Part shown: positions 1-9,120 of the stretch, piece after piece | How positions within the stretch are numbered: position 1 is the first letter of the stretch | Layout of the letters: every line of letters starts with the position of its first letter | From: Acidobacteriaceae bacterium | GTDB taxonomy: Bacteria > Acidobacteriota > Terriglobia > Bryobacterales > Bryobacteraceae | Length of the DNA: 64,000 nt | NCBI GenBank assembly: GCA_019233755.1 | Contig: JAFAMD010000006.1 | Location: 100,043-164,042, forward strand | Direction: 5' to 3' | The notes under the pieces: model-generated | The model's database searches: none | What the model was told of the DNA's origin: nothing | The model's input: the letters and a program-made list of their open reading frames with translations, nothing else | Position numbers and translations under genes: made by a program

Positions 1-1
1 G

Positions 2-2068
2 GTACAGAAACGGAAATCCGGAGAGCCGTATATTGTGCATCCGCTGGCCGTGGCACATATTCTGGCCGACATGCAGATGGATCTGGTTTGTATCGAGACC
101 GGATTGCTGCATGACACGGTGGAGGACACCAAGGCGACGATCGAGCAGATTCGCGAGGCGTTCGGCGAAGATGTCGCGCGCTGCGTTGATGGCGTCACGA
201 AACTGAGCAAGATCAGTTTTGCAAACCGCGAGGACCGGCAGGCCGAGAGCCTCCGAAAGATGCTGCTCGCGATGACGAGCGACATCCGCGTCATCATCGT
301 GAAGCTCGCGGACCGGCTGCACAACATGCGCACCATCTCGTCGCTGCCGGAGGAGCGGCAGCAGGCCATCGCGCAGGAGACGATCGACATTTATGCGCCG
401 ATCGCCCACCGGCTCGGAATGGGCAAAGTGCGCGGCGAACTGGAGGACCTGGCATTCCAGGCGCTGCACCCGGAAGAAGCCGCCGACCTCATGCGCGAGA
501 TCGAGAGCCAGCGGCAGCAGAACGAACGGTGGCTGCACGATGTGCAAACACAAATCGAGCAGAAGCTGGCGCGCGAAGATATTCCGGCGCGGGTGCAGGG
601 TCGCGTCAAACGCGCCTATTCGGTCTATCTGAAGCTGAAGCGGCAGCGCATCACGCTCGACCAGGTTTACGACATTCTGGCGGTCCGCATTATCACGGAT
701 TCAGTAAAGAACTGCTACGCGGCATTGGGTGTGATCCACAACGAATGGCACCCGGTGCCGGGCCGCATCAAAGACTTCATCGCAATGCCCCGGCCCAATC
801 TGTACCAGTCGCTGCACACCTCGGTCATTGGACCGGGCGGGCGCGCGTTTGAGGTGCAGATCCGCACCGAGGAAATGCACCGGATTGCGGAAGAAGGTAT
901 CGCGGCGCACTGGAAATACAAAGAGGGCAGCAAGGGGCCCGACGCAGACGATCAGCGGATTGCCTGGCTGCGGCAGCTCGTCGACTGGCAGCGCGAGATG
1001 CACGATGCCAGCGAATTCCTGAGCGGAGTCAAGATGGACCTCTACTCGGAAGAGGTCTACACGTTCACGCCGAAGGGACGCGTGATCGTGCTGCCGCGCG
1101 ATTCGACGCCAATCGATTTCGCCTACGCAATTCATAGCGACGTCGGCAACACTTGCGTGGGCGCGCGGATTAACGGCTCGATGAAGCCGCTGAAATCGAC
1201 GCTGCGCAATGGCGACGTGGTGGAGATCCTCACGCAGCCGGGCCATCAACCCAGCCGGGACTGGCTGGCGGTGGTGAAGACCACACGCGCGCGCAACAAG
1301 ATCCGCCATGTGATCAACGCGGTGGAGCGTGCAAAGGCGGTGGAGATCGGGCAAAAGTCGCTCGAGAAGGAAGCCCGGCGCATGGGCGTCAGCATGGCAC
1401 GCATCTCGCAGAACAGCCTGGAGAGCGTGGCTTCCGAGTATGGCGTGAGCAAAACCGAAGATCTATACGCGGCGCTGGGCTTCGGGCGGTTCTCCGCGCG
1501 CCAGGTACTGCAGAAAGTTGCGCCGGAGAGCGCGATTCCGGATGCGGCTCCGCTGGCCCCTCCACAACGCTTGCCGCATCAGCAAAGCGGCGCGCTGGCA
1601 GATGGCGATCTCACGATCAAAGTGAAGGGCGCAGACGATGTTCTGATGTACCGCGCGAAATGTTGTAATCCCGTGCGCGGAGAGCAGATAGTTGGCTACA
1701 TCACGAGAGGTAAGGGCGTGGCGGTACATTCGGCACAGTGTCCGAACGTACAGAAGCTGATGTATGAACCGGAGCGGAAGATTGCTGTCGATTGGGCGGG
1801 TAGCGCCAGCGAGCCGCTACCCGTCAAAGTAGTTATCTACACAGACGACCGGCCCGGGATTTTACATCAGCTCACCTCGATTCTGAGCGACGAAAAGAGC
1901 AATATCCGGATGCTGGAGGCGCGCGGCGATGAGAAACGCACGGACGACAGCGCGGTAATTGACATCATTATTGACGTCCGCGACAAAAAACAGCTCGAGC
2001 GCGTGATCACCGCATTCCGGCGCATACCCGGCGTGCGTGACATCGAGCGGATGCAGACGGCACTCTAA
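2..2068 (+). CDS. rel: RelA/SpoT family (p)ppGpp synthetase/hydrolase, 5' truncated by window edge
   Basis: HD domain (HDTVEDT), synthetase region, TGS (YTFTPKGRVIVLPRDSTPIDFAYAIHSDVG) and C-terminal ACT domain; frame open to the window edge upstream of the listed ATG. Confidence 0.95.
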   Translation, partial: VQKRKSGEPYIVHPLAVAHILADMQMDLVCIETGLLHDTVEDTKATIEQIREAFGEDVARCVDGVTKLSKISFANREDRQAESLRKMLLAMTSDIRVIIVKLADRLHNMRTISSLPEERQQAIAQETIDIYAPIAHRLGMGKVRGELEDLAFQALHPEEAADLMREIESQRQQNERWLHDVQTQIEQKLAREDIPARVQGRVKRAYSVYLKLKRQRITLDQVYDILAVRIITDSVKNCYAALGVIHNEWHPVPGRIKDFIAMPRPNLYQSLHTSVIGPGGRAFEVQIRTEEMHRIAEEGIAAHWKYKEGSKGPDADDQRIAWLRQLVDWQREMHDASEFLSGVKMDLYSEEVYTFTPKGRVIVLPRDSTPIDFAYAIHSDVGNTCVGARINGSMKPLKSTLRNGDVVEILTQPGHQPSRDWLAVVKTTRARNKIRHVINAVERAKAVEIGQKSLEKEARRMGVSMARISQNSLESVASEYGVSKTEDLYAALGFGRFSARQVLQKVAPESAIPDAAPLAPPQRLPHQQSGALADGDLTIKVKGADDVLMYRAKCCNPVRGEQIVGYITRGKGVAVHSAQCPNVQKLMYEPERKIAVDWAGSASEPLPVKVVIYTDDRPGILHQLTSILSDEKSNIRMLEARGDEKRTDDSAVIDIIIDVRDKKQLERVITAFRRIPGVRDIERMQTAL

Positions 2069-2090
2069 CACCTACTTTCAAAACAGTTTC

Positions 2091-2450
2091 ATGCAAGAAG
2101 AGACCGTACTAATGCTGGCGTCCGATCCCGAACACATAGCAATCTCGAAATCCACCGGCATAAAGATCGATTGGCGGGACGGGCATCACAGCGACTACTC
2201 GTTGGCCCATTTACGCGATGAGTGCCCCTGCGCCACATGCACCGGCTCACACGGCACCGAACCGCAGAGATCGAATTACTCGACTCCGGGCCCCTTCCCG
2301 ATGTTCAAGCCGGCCTTAAAGATGAACTCAGTAGAGGCGGTCGGGTCGTACGCCGTGCGGATTTACTGGAACGATGGCCACAGCTCCGGCATTTATTCGT
2401 TCGAACACCTGCGCAGGATCTGCCCGTGTGACGAGTGCAAAGGCGCCTGA
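2091..2450 (+). CDS. DUF971 domain protein (gamma-butyrobetaine hydroxylase-like N-terminal domain)
   Basis: GIKIDWRDGHHSDYSLAHLRDECPCATC...; start moved to the internal ATG at 2091. Confidence 0.8.
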   Translation: MQEETVLMLASDPEHIAISKSTGIKIDWRDGHHSDYSLAHLRDECPCATCTGSHGTEPQRSNYSTPGPFPMFKPALKMNSVEAVGSYAVRIYWNDGHSSGIYSFEHLRRICPCDECKGA

Positions 2451-2474
2451 TGCAAACGCCGGTGAACGCAAGGC

Positions 2475-3602
2475 TTAGAGCAATCGGAAGCTGACTTCTA
2501 CCTGGGCCTGAGTGGCGACCGGGTGACCGCCCTTCATACCGGGTCGGAAGCGCCACCTCGATACAGCTTCGACGGCCTTTTCATCCAGTCCCAGGCCGAG
2601 CGGACGCACTACGTGGATATCGCGCGGCAGACCATTGGCGTCAACCACAATGGAGAGCAGAACGGTGCCGGAGTACTTGGCTTTGCGAGCCTCTTCCGAG
2701 TATTCAGGCTCGACTTTACTCACCAGCACGGGCGCGGAAACATCACCGCCGATGCGGTACGCGCCGCCGCCCATCCCGTGGCCGGAGCCGGGACCGTATC
2801 CATCTCCATTACCGGAACCGAGTCCGCCGCCCGTACCACTCCCGAGACCATTTGAGCCCGGACCGCCGGAGAACGGCATCAGCTTGCTCATTGGGTCGCC
2901 GTAGTTGTCTGCAACGATCGGCGGAACCGGCGCGCTGATCTCAGGAACAACGGGCAGTTTCGGCTTGACAATGGCTTCGGCCGGCGGGATGAACGGTTTC
3001 GGATTGAACTTGGGAGCCGCGCCGTGGCTGACGGGTGTCGGCACCTTCTGGCCGCCACCGCCACCGCCGCCCGCTTTCTCCGCGGCAGGCGGAAGCTTCG
3101 GCTTAAATTCGTTAACAGGAAAATAGATGTCGGTGACCTGCTTGATCTTCTTCTGCACGAGGGGCGTACGAAAGACCAGGAACATCAGCCCGACCACCGC
3201 GACGTGGATCAGGACGGATACCAGACCCGACCGCTTTTCGCCGCCGCCGTAGGCACCCCAGATGCTGCCGACTTCGACCGGTTTGGAAGTAACTTCAAGC
3301 GGCGGGAGCTTGGGCGGGTGGACCAGGTCGCGAATGTTGGCAGCGAACGACTTGAACCACGGCTGCTCGATATTGCTCATGTTGCCGAGTTCGGCACTTT
3401 CGAGCGGCCGGGACGTCAGTTCCAGTGGGGGGAGCTTGGGCGGATTCAGCGCCTCCCGGATGTTTCGGATAACCGACTTGAACCACGGTTCTTCGAGATC
3501 AGCCGTCAAAAATAGCTGATTCAAATTAGCCTCAGGCTGAACCACATCCTGACGCCCCATAGTTTCCTTGTCTACTCCGCTAATCACCGAACACTCCGCC
3601 AT
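2475..3602 (-). CDS. TonB-family energy transducer protein
   Basis: Single TM segment, Pro/Lys/Gly-rich linker, C-terminal TonB domain (SGTVLLSIVVDANGLPRDIHVVRPLGLGLDEKAVEAVSRWRF). Confidence 0.85.
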   Translation of the reverse strand: MAECSVISGVDKETMGRQDVVQPEANLNQLFLTADLEEPWFKSVIRNIREALNPPKLPPLELTSRPLESAELGNMSNIEQPWFKSFAANIRDLVHPPKLPPLEVTSKPVEVGSIWGAYGGGEKRSGLVSVLIHVAVVGLMFLVFRTPLVQKKIKQVTDIYFPVNEFKPKLPPAAEKAGGGGGGGQKVPTPVSHGAAPKFNPKPFIPPAEAIVKPKLPVVPEISAPVPPIVADNYGDPMSKLMPFSGGPGSNGLGSGTGGGLGSGNGDGYGPGSGHGMGGGAYRIGGDVSAPVLVSKVEPEYSEEARKAKYSGTVLLSIVVDANGLPRDIHVVRPLGLGLDEKAVEAVSRWRFRPGMKGGHPVATQAQVEVSFRLL

Positions 3603-3717
3603 TTACCACGCTGTGAGCCTCCCTGCTGTCGACATCTGATGCATAAATTGGACGTTCGGTCCAAAATTGCCGTTGCAGGGATTCAATCCAGCACCACGAC
3701 AGTATCTACAGTCTATA

Positions 3718-4389
3718 TCAGAGACGAGCGCCACCATCATTCAGGGCGACACTTTCAATCAGAAAAATTCTCGATTCCTCCCAGATGGTGGGCAGCACAT
3801 CGGTCAGTTCGTGTCCGGATTTCATCTGGAGAAGCAGGGCGTTCGGGTGCGCCTGGACGAAGGCGAGTGATTGTTGAACCGGAACGGTTGAGTCCTCCGT
3901 CCCGTGGAAGATCAGCACCGGCTGGTGAACGTCGGGAAACGGCTCGAAGCGGCTGGCGTCTTCGAGCAATTGATAGCCCAGAGGCAGTTCCCGCTGTGCG
4001 GCGTAATGAAAGAAAAGCCTGGTGCCGTTACGCTTCCATTCGGCAATACGCTCCGGCCCGAGTTGTTCGACCCAAAGTTGATACAAGCCGAATGCGGGAG
4101 CGAGCAGAATGAGCCGGTCGACCTCGGGATGCCGTGCGGCATAGAGTGCGGCGAGGTAGCCGCCCATGCTGGATCCGATCAGGATTACCGGTTCGCCGCA
4201 AGCGATCTCCTCGAGCACGCTGAGCTGGCGGCTGATAGTCAGATGCTCAAAATCGCCCTGCTCCAGGTCTGGGACATGGACGTGCTGGCCCGCGGCTTCG
4301 AGGCATCCGAGGAAGAAGTTCGCCTTTCGTGATGCCGGGCTGGAGGCGAAGCCGTGAAGGTAGACGATACGCAAATGGTCCCGCAACAT
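3718..4389 (-). CDS. alpha/beta hydrolase (YqiA-like esterase)
   Basis: IVYLHGFASSP, nucleophile elbow GSSMGG, C-terminal Asp/His; start placed at MLRDHLRI. Confidence 0.8.
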   Translation of the reverse strand: MLRDHLRIVYLHGFASSPASRKANFFLGCLEAAGQHVHVPDLEQGDFEHLTISRQLSVLEEIACGEPVILIGSSMGGYLAALYAARHPEVDRLILLAPAFGLYQLWVEQLGPERIAEWKRNGTRLFFHYAAQRELPLGYQLLEDASRFEPFPDVHQPVLIFHGTEDSTVPVQQSLAFVQAHPNALLLQMKSGHELTDVLPTIWEESRIFLIESVALNDGGARL

Positions 4390-4595
4390 CTTCAATGGTA
4401 GCGGGAAGGCCGTTGGGTACCGCGCCTCGAAGACTTGCGAACAAGTACTCGGGACCGCTAGAATCTTGTTGAACTGAAAGAAAAAAACGCCCCGCCGATT
4501 CGCCCGCACCTGCACAGTGATGTAGCTTGGTGAGTTAGACTGAACACTTTGGCCCGGGAGTGCTGCGGGCATTTGCGAACACAGGAGATTAATTG

Positions 4596-4829
4596 ATGTC
4601 GGTTGCAGAAAAAGTAAAGCAGATCATCGTCGAACAGCTTGGAGTGGATGAGAACCAGGTTGACCCGAGCGCCTCGTTCGTGGACGATCTGGGTGCCGAT
4701 TCCCTCGACATTGTCGAACTGGTGATGGCTTTCGAAGAGGCCTTCGACCTCGACATTCCCGACGAAGACGCCGAAAAGATCAAGACCGTCAAGGACGCAA
4801 TCGACTACATAGAGTCGAAGAAGAAGTAA
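4596..4829 (+). CDS. acpP: acyl carrier protein
   Basis: [19 protein letters not shown] phosphopantetheine site; upstream of fabF; ATG at 4596. Confidence 0.97.
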   Translation: MSVAEKVKQIIVEQLGVDENQVDPSASFVDDLGADSLDIVELVMAFEEAFDLDIPDEDAEKIKTVKDAIDYIESKKK

Positions 4830-4883
4830 TTTGAGTCCGCAGATTTCTTTACGCCAGCAAACGGCGCAGCGGATGATTTATTA

Positions 4884-6134
4884 ATGGCAGTACGCAGAGT
4901 TGTTGTAACAGGAGTTGGCCTTCTCTGTTCGGTGGGCAGCGGAACCGAACCGGTGTGGGAGGCGATACGGGAAGGAAAGGCCGGGATCGGCCCGATCACG
5001 CAGTTTGATGCCTCCGATTTCGCCTGCCGGATCGCGGGCGAAGTCAAAGATTTCGACCCATTGCAGTACGTCGATAAAAAAGACGTAAAAAAGATGGGAC
5101 GCTTCATCCAGTTTGCGATTGCAGCGAGCGATTTTGCGGTGCAGTCAGCCAAACTGGCGCCTCCAGCTTCCGAAGAAGATGCAGAACAGCGCGGTGTGTA
5201 CATCGGCAGCGGCATCGGCGGATTCGAGGTGATCGAGCGGGAGCACAAGGTCCTTCTCGAGAGAGGTCCGAGCCGGATATCGCCGTTCTTCATTCCCTCC
5301 TGCATCGTGAACCTGGCCAGTGGTTACGTTTCGATCCGCTATAACGCGAAGGGACCGAATTCAGCGACGGCCACCGCGTGCACCACCAGCGCGCACTCCA
5401 TTGGTGATTCGTTCCGGCTGATCCAACACGGCGACGCCGACGTGATGATTTCGGGGGGAAGCGAAGCGTGCGTGACCCCGATGGGAATTGGCGGATTTGC
5501 TGCCATGCGCGCGCTTTCCACTCGCAACGATGAACCGCAGCGCGCGTCGCGGCCATGGGATAGCGAGCGCGATGGCTTCGTGGTGGGTGAAGGCTCCGGC
5601 ATCGTGGTGCTTGAAGAACTGGAGCATGCGAGGCGGCGCGGCGCACCGATACTGGCCGAGATTGTCGGTTATGGAATGAGTGCGGATGCTCATCACATTA
5701 CGGCGCCGCCGGACGACGGCGACGGCGGCTATCGCGTCATGCGCAACGCTCTGCGCGATGCGGGCATCCAGCCGTCCGAAGTGCAATATGTAAATGCGCA
5801 CGGCACGTCGACGGGCCTGGGCGACAGGGCCGAAACGCTTGCTATCAAGAAAGCGTTCGGCGAGCATGCGGCAAAACTGGCCGTGAGTTCCACAAAGTCA
5901 ATGACCGGGCATCTGTTGGGCGGAGCGGGCGGCCTGGAGGCAGGCATTACCGTGCTGGCGATTCGCGACCAGATCGCGCCGCCGACGATTAACTACGAGC
6001 GCCCCGATCCGGACTGCGACCTCGATTACGTGCCTAATCGGGCGCGGCCCATGAAAATCAACTACGCGCTTTCGAATAGCTTTGGATTTGGCGGCACGAA
6101 CGGCTGCCTCATTTTCAAGCGCTATCAGGATTAA
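4884..6134 (+). CDS. fabF: beta-ketoacyl-ACP synthase II
   Basis: RRVVVTGVGLLCSVG, active-site Cys in ATACTTSAHSIG, NAHGTSTGLGD, SFGFGGTNG. Confidence 0.96.
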   Translation: MAVRRVVVTGVGLLCSVGSGTEPVWEAIREGKAGIGPITQFDASDFACRIAGEVKDFDPLQYVDKKDVKKMGRFIQFAIAASDFAVQSAKLAPPASEEDAEQRGVYIGSGIGGFEVIEREHKVLLERGPSRISPFFIPSCIVNLASGYVSIRYNAKGPNSATATACTTSAHSIGDSFRLIQHGDADVMISGGSEACVTPMGIGGFAAMRALSTRNDEPQRASRPWDSERDGFVVGEGSGIVVLEELEHARRRGAPILAEIVGYGMSADAHHITAPPDDGDGGYRVMRNALRDAGIQPSEVQYVNAHGTSTGLGDRAETLAIKKAFGEHAAKLAVSSTKSMTGHLLGGAGGLEAGITVLAIRDQIAPPTINYERPDPDCDLDYVPNRARPMKINYALSNSFGFGGTNGCLIFKRYQD

Positions 6135-6303
6135 CCTGCGTCCGTCCGCGGACGAAATTTCCCTACTTTGACCCTGGAGGCGTGCGGTCCTCAAGAAATC
6201 GCACGCTTCCCGAATTCGCGTCCGTCATACTGTTAAGAGAAACATTCAGCCGTCGCAGAATAGTACGGGTGCTTCGTGCTACCCGCCGACCGGCTATACA
6301 CGC

Positions 6304-7074
6304 ATGAAAATCATCGTTTCCGTGAAGCAGGTCCCTGCACGGGACTCCGCGCTCCGCGTCAACAGCGCGGGCAAGTGGCTGGACGAATCCGATATCACGT
6401 ACGAAATGAATGAACCGGACGCGTACGCCCTGGAAGAAGCGCTCCAGTTGAAAGAGAAGCTGGGCGGCGAAGTGGTGGTGTTGTGCGCCGGGCCACAGCG
6501 GGCGGGCCAGACCATCAGGGAAGCGCTCGCAAAGGGCGCCGATCGTGCGATTCACGTCGAGATGGACGAAGAGGGCCCGCTCGATGCTCTTGCCACGGCG
6601 CGGCTCCTGGCGAAGGCTGTGGCGCCGGAATCGCCGGAGCTCATCCTGACGGGATTGCAATCAGACGATCTCGGATACGGGCAGACCGGCGTAATTCTGG
6701 CGGAGCTGCTTGGGTACGCGCACGCCACGATCGTGATGGAAGTGGAGCCGCAAGGGAGCGCTGTGCGCGTGAAGCGCGAGCTCGAAGATGGCTGGTTTCA
6801 GAACGTGGTGCTGCCGCTGCCGGCGGTTCTCACGATCCAGTCGGGCATCAAGAAGCTGCGCTATGCAACGCTGATGGGCATCAAGAAAGCAAAGACTAAA
6901 GAAGTAAAAACACTTTCCGCCGGGCAGCTTGCTGCGGACACCAGCAGCACGACAGTGATGGATCGGGTATACCTTCCGCAGCGCAGCAAGCAGACGCAAA
7001 TACTCACAGGTGACGCGAAGCAGGTGGCGCATCAACTGGTAGAGAAGCTCAAATTCGAGGCACGGGTGCTATGA
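6304..7074 (+). CDS. etfB: electron transfer flavoprotein beta subunit
   Basis: MKIIVSVKQVPARDS..., TGLQSDDLGYGQTG; overlaps etfA by 4 nt. Confidence 0.95.
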   Translation: MKIIVSVKQVPARDSALRVNSAGKWLDESDITYEMNEPDAYALEEALQLKEKLGGEVVVLCAGPQRAGQTIREALAKGADRAIHVEMDEEGPLDALATARLLAKAVAPESPELILTGLQSDDLGYGQTGVILAELLGYAHATIVMEVEPQGSAVRVKRELEDGWFQNVVLPLPAVLTIQSGIKKLRYATLMGIKKAKTKEVKTLSAGQLAADTSSTTVMDRVYLPQRSKQTQILTGDAKQVAHQLVEKLKFEARVL

Positions 7075-8045
7075 GCGTCCTGGTCATCCTCGAGGAGCGC
7101 GGCGGCAAGTGGAATCGCCTTTCTTTCGAAGCGCTCGCAGCGGGCGAAAGAATCGCGGGAGCGCTCGGCGCGCCGTTACAAGCAGCAGTGATCGGCGCCG
7201 GCATTGAGAAACTGGCGAATGAGGCGGCGACCTACAAAATTGCAAAAATCTTTGCCGTGGAGCATGATCTGCTCGCGCGATACACGCCGGATGGTCACAC
7301 CGCAGCGCTGGAGCAACTGATCAAGGCGCAGCAACCGAAGGTGGTCGTGTTTCCTCACACCTACCAGGTGCGCGACTTCGGTCCCAAGTTGTCCACTCGT
7401 TTCGGCAAGGCGCTAATCAGCGATGTGGTGGATATAAAAACCGCCGGGGGCCAGGTCACTTTCATCCGCCAGCTTTTCCAGGGCAAGCTGAATTCGGATG
7501 TTCGTGCGGCGGGCGAGCCGGAATTCGTCTCCATTCAAGCCGGGGCATTCCGCGCGGCCGAGCCCGGCGGCGAGGCCGCGCCCGTCGAGAAGGTCGCGGC
7601 AGAGCTCGAGCCTTCACAGATCCGCACCAAGCCTGAAGAACCTTTTCGAGAAGCACAGCGCTCGGTAGATCTCAGTGCCGCCGACATCATTGTCTCGGTG
7701 GGGCGCGGCATCAAAGAAAAAGAGAATCTGCCGGTAGTGGAACAGTTGGCGTCAGTGCTCGGAGCGGAGCTCGCGGCTTCGCGCCCGATCTGCGACAACG
7801 GGTGGCTGCCCATGGAGCGGCAGGTTGGGAGCTCAGGCCAAACGGTTTCACCGAAAGTATATTTCGCCATCGGCATTTCAGGTGCGATTCAGCATCTGGT
7901 CGGCATGAAGGGCTCGAAGACAATAGTCGCGATCAACAAAGATGAGAACGCGCCTATCTTCGAGGCCGCCGATTACGGCGTGGTGGGCGATCTTTTCGAG
8001 ATTGTTCCCGCGATCGTAGAAGAAATCAGGAAAGCGAAAGCATAG
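7071..8045 (+). CDS. etfA: electron transfer flavoprotein alpha subunit
   Basis: VSVGRGIKEKENLPVVEQLASVLGAELAASRPICDNGWLPMERQVGSSGQTVSPKVYFAIGISGAIQHLVGMKGSKTIVAINKD. Confidence 0.96.
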   Translation: MSVLVILEERGGKWNRLSFEALAAGERIAGALGAPLQAAVIGAGIEKLANEAATYKIAKIFAVEHDLLARYTPDGHTAALEQLIKAQQPKVVVFPHTYQVRDFGPKLSTRFGKALISDVVDIKTAGGQVTFIRQLFQGKLNSDVRAAGEPEFVSIQAGAFRAAEPGGEAAPVEKVAAELEPSQIRTKPEEPFREAQRSVDLSAADIIVSVGRGIKEKENLPVVEQLASVLGAELAASRPICDNGWLPMERQVGSSGQTVSPKVYFAIGISGAIQHLVGMKGSKTIVAINKDENAPIFEAADYGVVGDLFEIVPAIVEEIRKAKA

Positions 8046-8051
8046 CGTTTG

Positions 8052-9095
8052 ATGAGAAGTTGCCCGAAATGGATCAGCCGTTGCGCTACCGGTGTGGCCG
8101 TCTGCGCCACGCTGACAATGCTTGCGAGTTGCAATCATCCTGTCTCGCGTGATGTGGCCGCGACCGTGAACGGCCGGCCAGTCACCTATGCGGAGCTGGA
8201 CCGCACCATTGCGGCGCAGTTCCCCAACGCGCCCCTGAAGCCCAGGTCGGATCAGACCATCCAGCTACGCCTGGAGACCTTGCGCGCCCTTATCGACAAC
8301 GAGATCATGCTGCAGCGCGCCGAAAAGGAAGGCCTGCTTGCATCCGACGCCGACGTGGAGGCAAAGTTCAACGAACTGAAAGCTCCCTACACACAGGAAG
8401 AGTTCCAGAAGCTGCTCGAACAGCGCAAGATGACAGTAGCGGACCTGAAGGCGCAAATCCGGCGCGAACTCAGCGTGCAGAAACTGTTCAACAAGGAGAT
8501 CGGATCGCACATTACTATTTCCGATGCCGATGTTGCAGCTTTCTATAAGGCGAACAAAGCCAGCTTTAATCTGCCCGAGGAAAAAATCCGGCTGGCGCAG
8601 ATTCTGGTAACTTCGGCGGCCGACAGCACGGTGAACAACCTGAAGAACGACAAGGCGCAGAACGATCAGCAGGCGCGCAACAAGATTCAGATGCTCGATA
8701 TGCGCGTGCGCCAGGGTGAAGATTTCGGCCAGTTGGCGCAAAACTACTCGGAGGATCAGTTCGCAGCCAACGGCGGCGATGTCGGTTTCGTGCCGTTGTC
8801 CGCTCTCGACAAAGCCAATCCCGAAATCCGCAAGGTCGTTATGGACATGACTCCGGGCCAGGTCTCGCCAGTGCTGCACACGCCTGAAGGCTATCGCATT
8901 ATCAAGCTGATTTCGAAAGAACCGGCCGGCCAGCGCGAATTGAGCGATCCGCGCGTGCAGGAAGAGATCCGGCAGGGACTGTTCCAGGCGAAAGAGCAGA
9001 TGTTGCGCTCCGCTTTTTATGAGGTTGCGCGCAGTGAAGCAAAAGTCGTGAACTACTACGCCGAATCGGTGCTCGCCAGCCGTGATAAGGGCTGA
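8052..9095 (+). CDS. peptidylprolyl isomerase, SurA/parvulin-like lipoprotein
   Basis: Signal/lipobox-like LASC, SurA_N-like ATVNGRPVTYAELD, parvulin domain (RLAQILV...GGDVGFVPLSALDKANPEIRKVVMDMTPGQVSPVLHTPEGYRIIKL). Confidence 0.88.
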   Translation: MRSCPKWISRCATGVAVCATLTMLASCNHPVSRDVAATVNGRPVTYAELDRTIAAQFPNAPLKPRSDQTIQLRLETLRALIDNEIMLQRAEKEGLLASDADVEAKFNELKAPYTQEEFQKLLEQRKMTVADLKAQIRRELSVQKLFNKEIGSHITISDADVAAFYKANKASFNLPEEKIRLAQILVTSAADSTVNNLKNDKAQNDQQARNKIQMLDMRVRQGEDFGQLAQNYSEDQFAANGGDVGFVPLSALDKANPEIRKVVMDMTPGQVSPVLHTPEGYRIIKLISKEPAGQRELSDPRVQEEIRQGLFQAKEQMLRSAFYEVARSEAKVVNYYAESVLASRDKG

Positions 9096-9120
9096 GCCCG
9101 TTTTGTCAGGACGCGCCGGC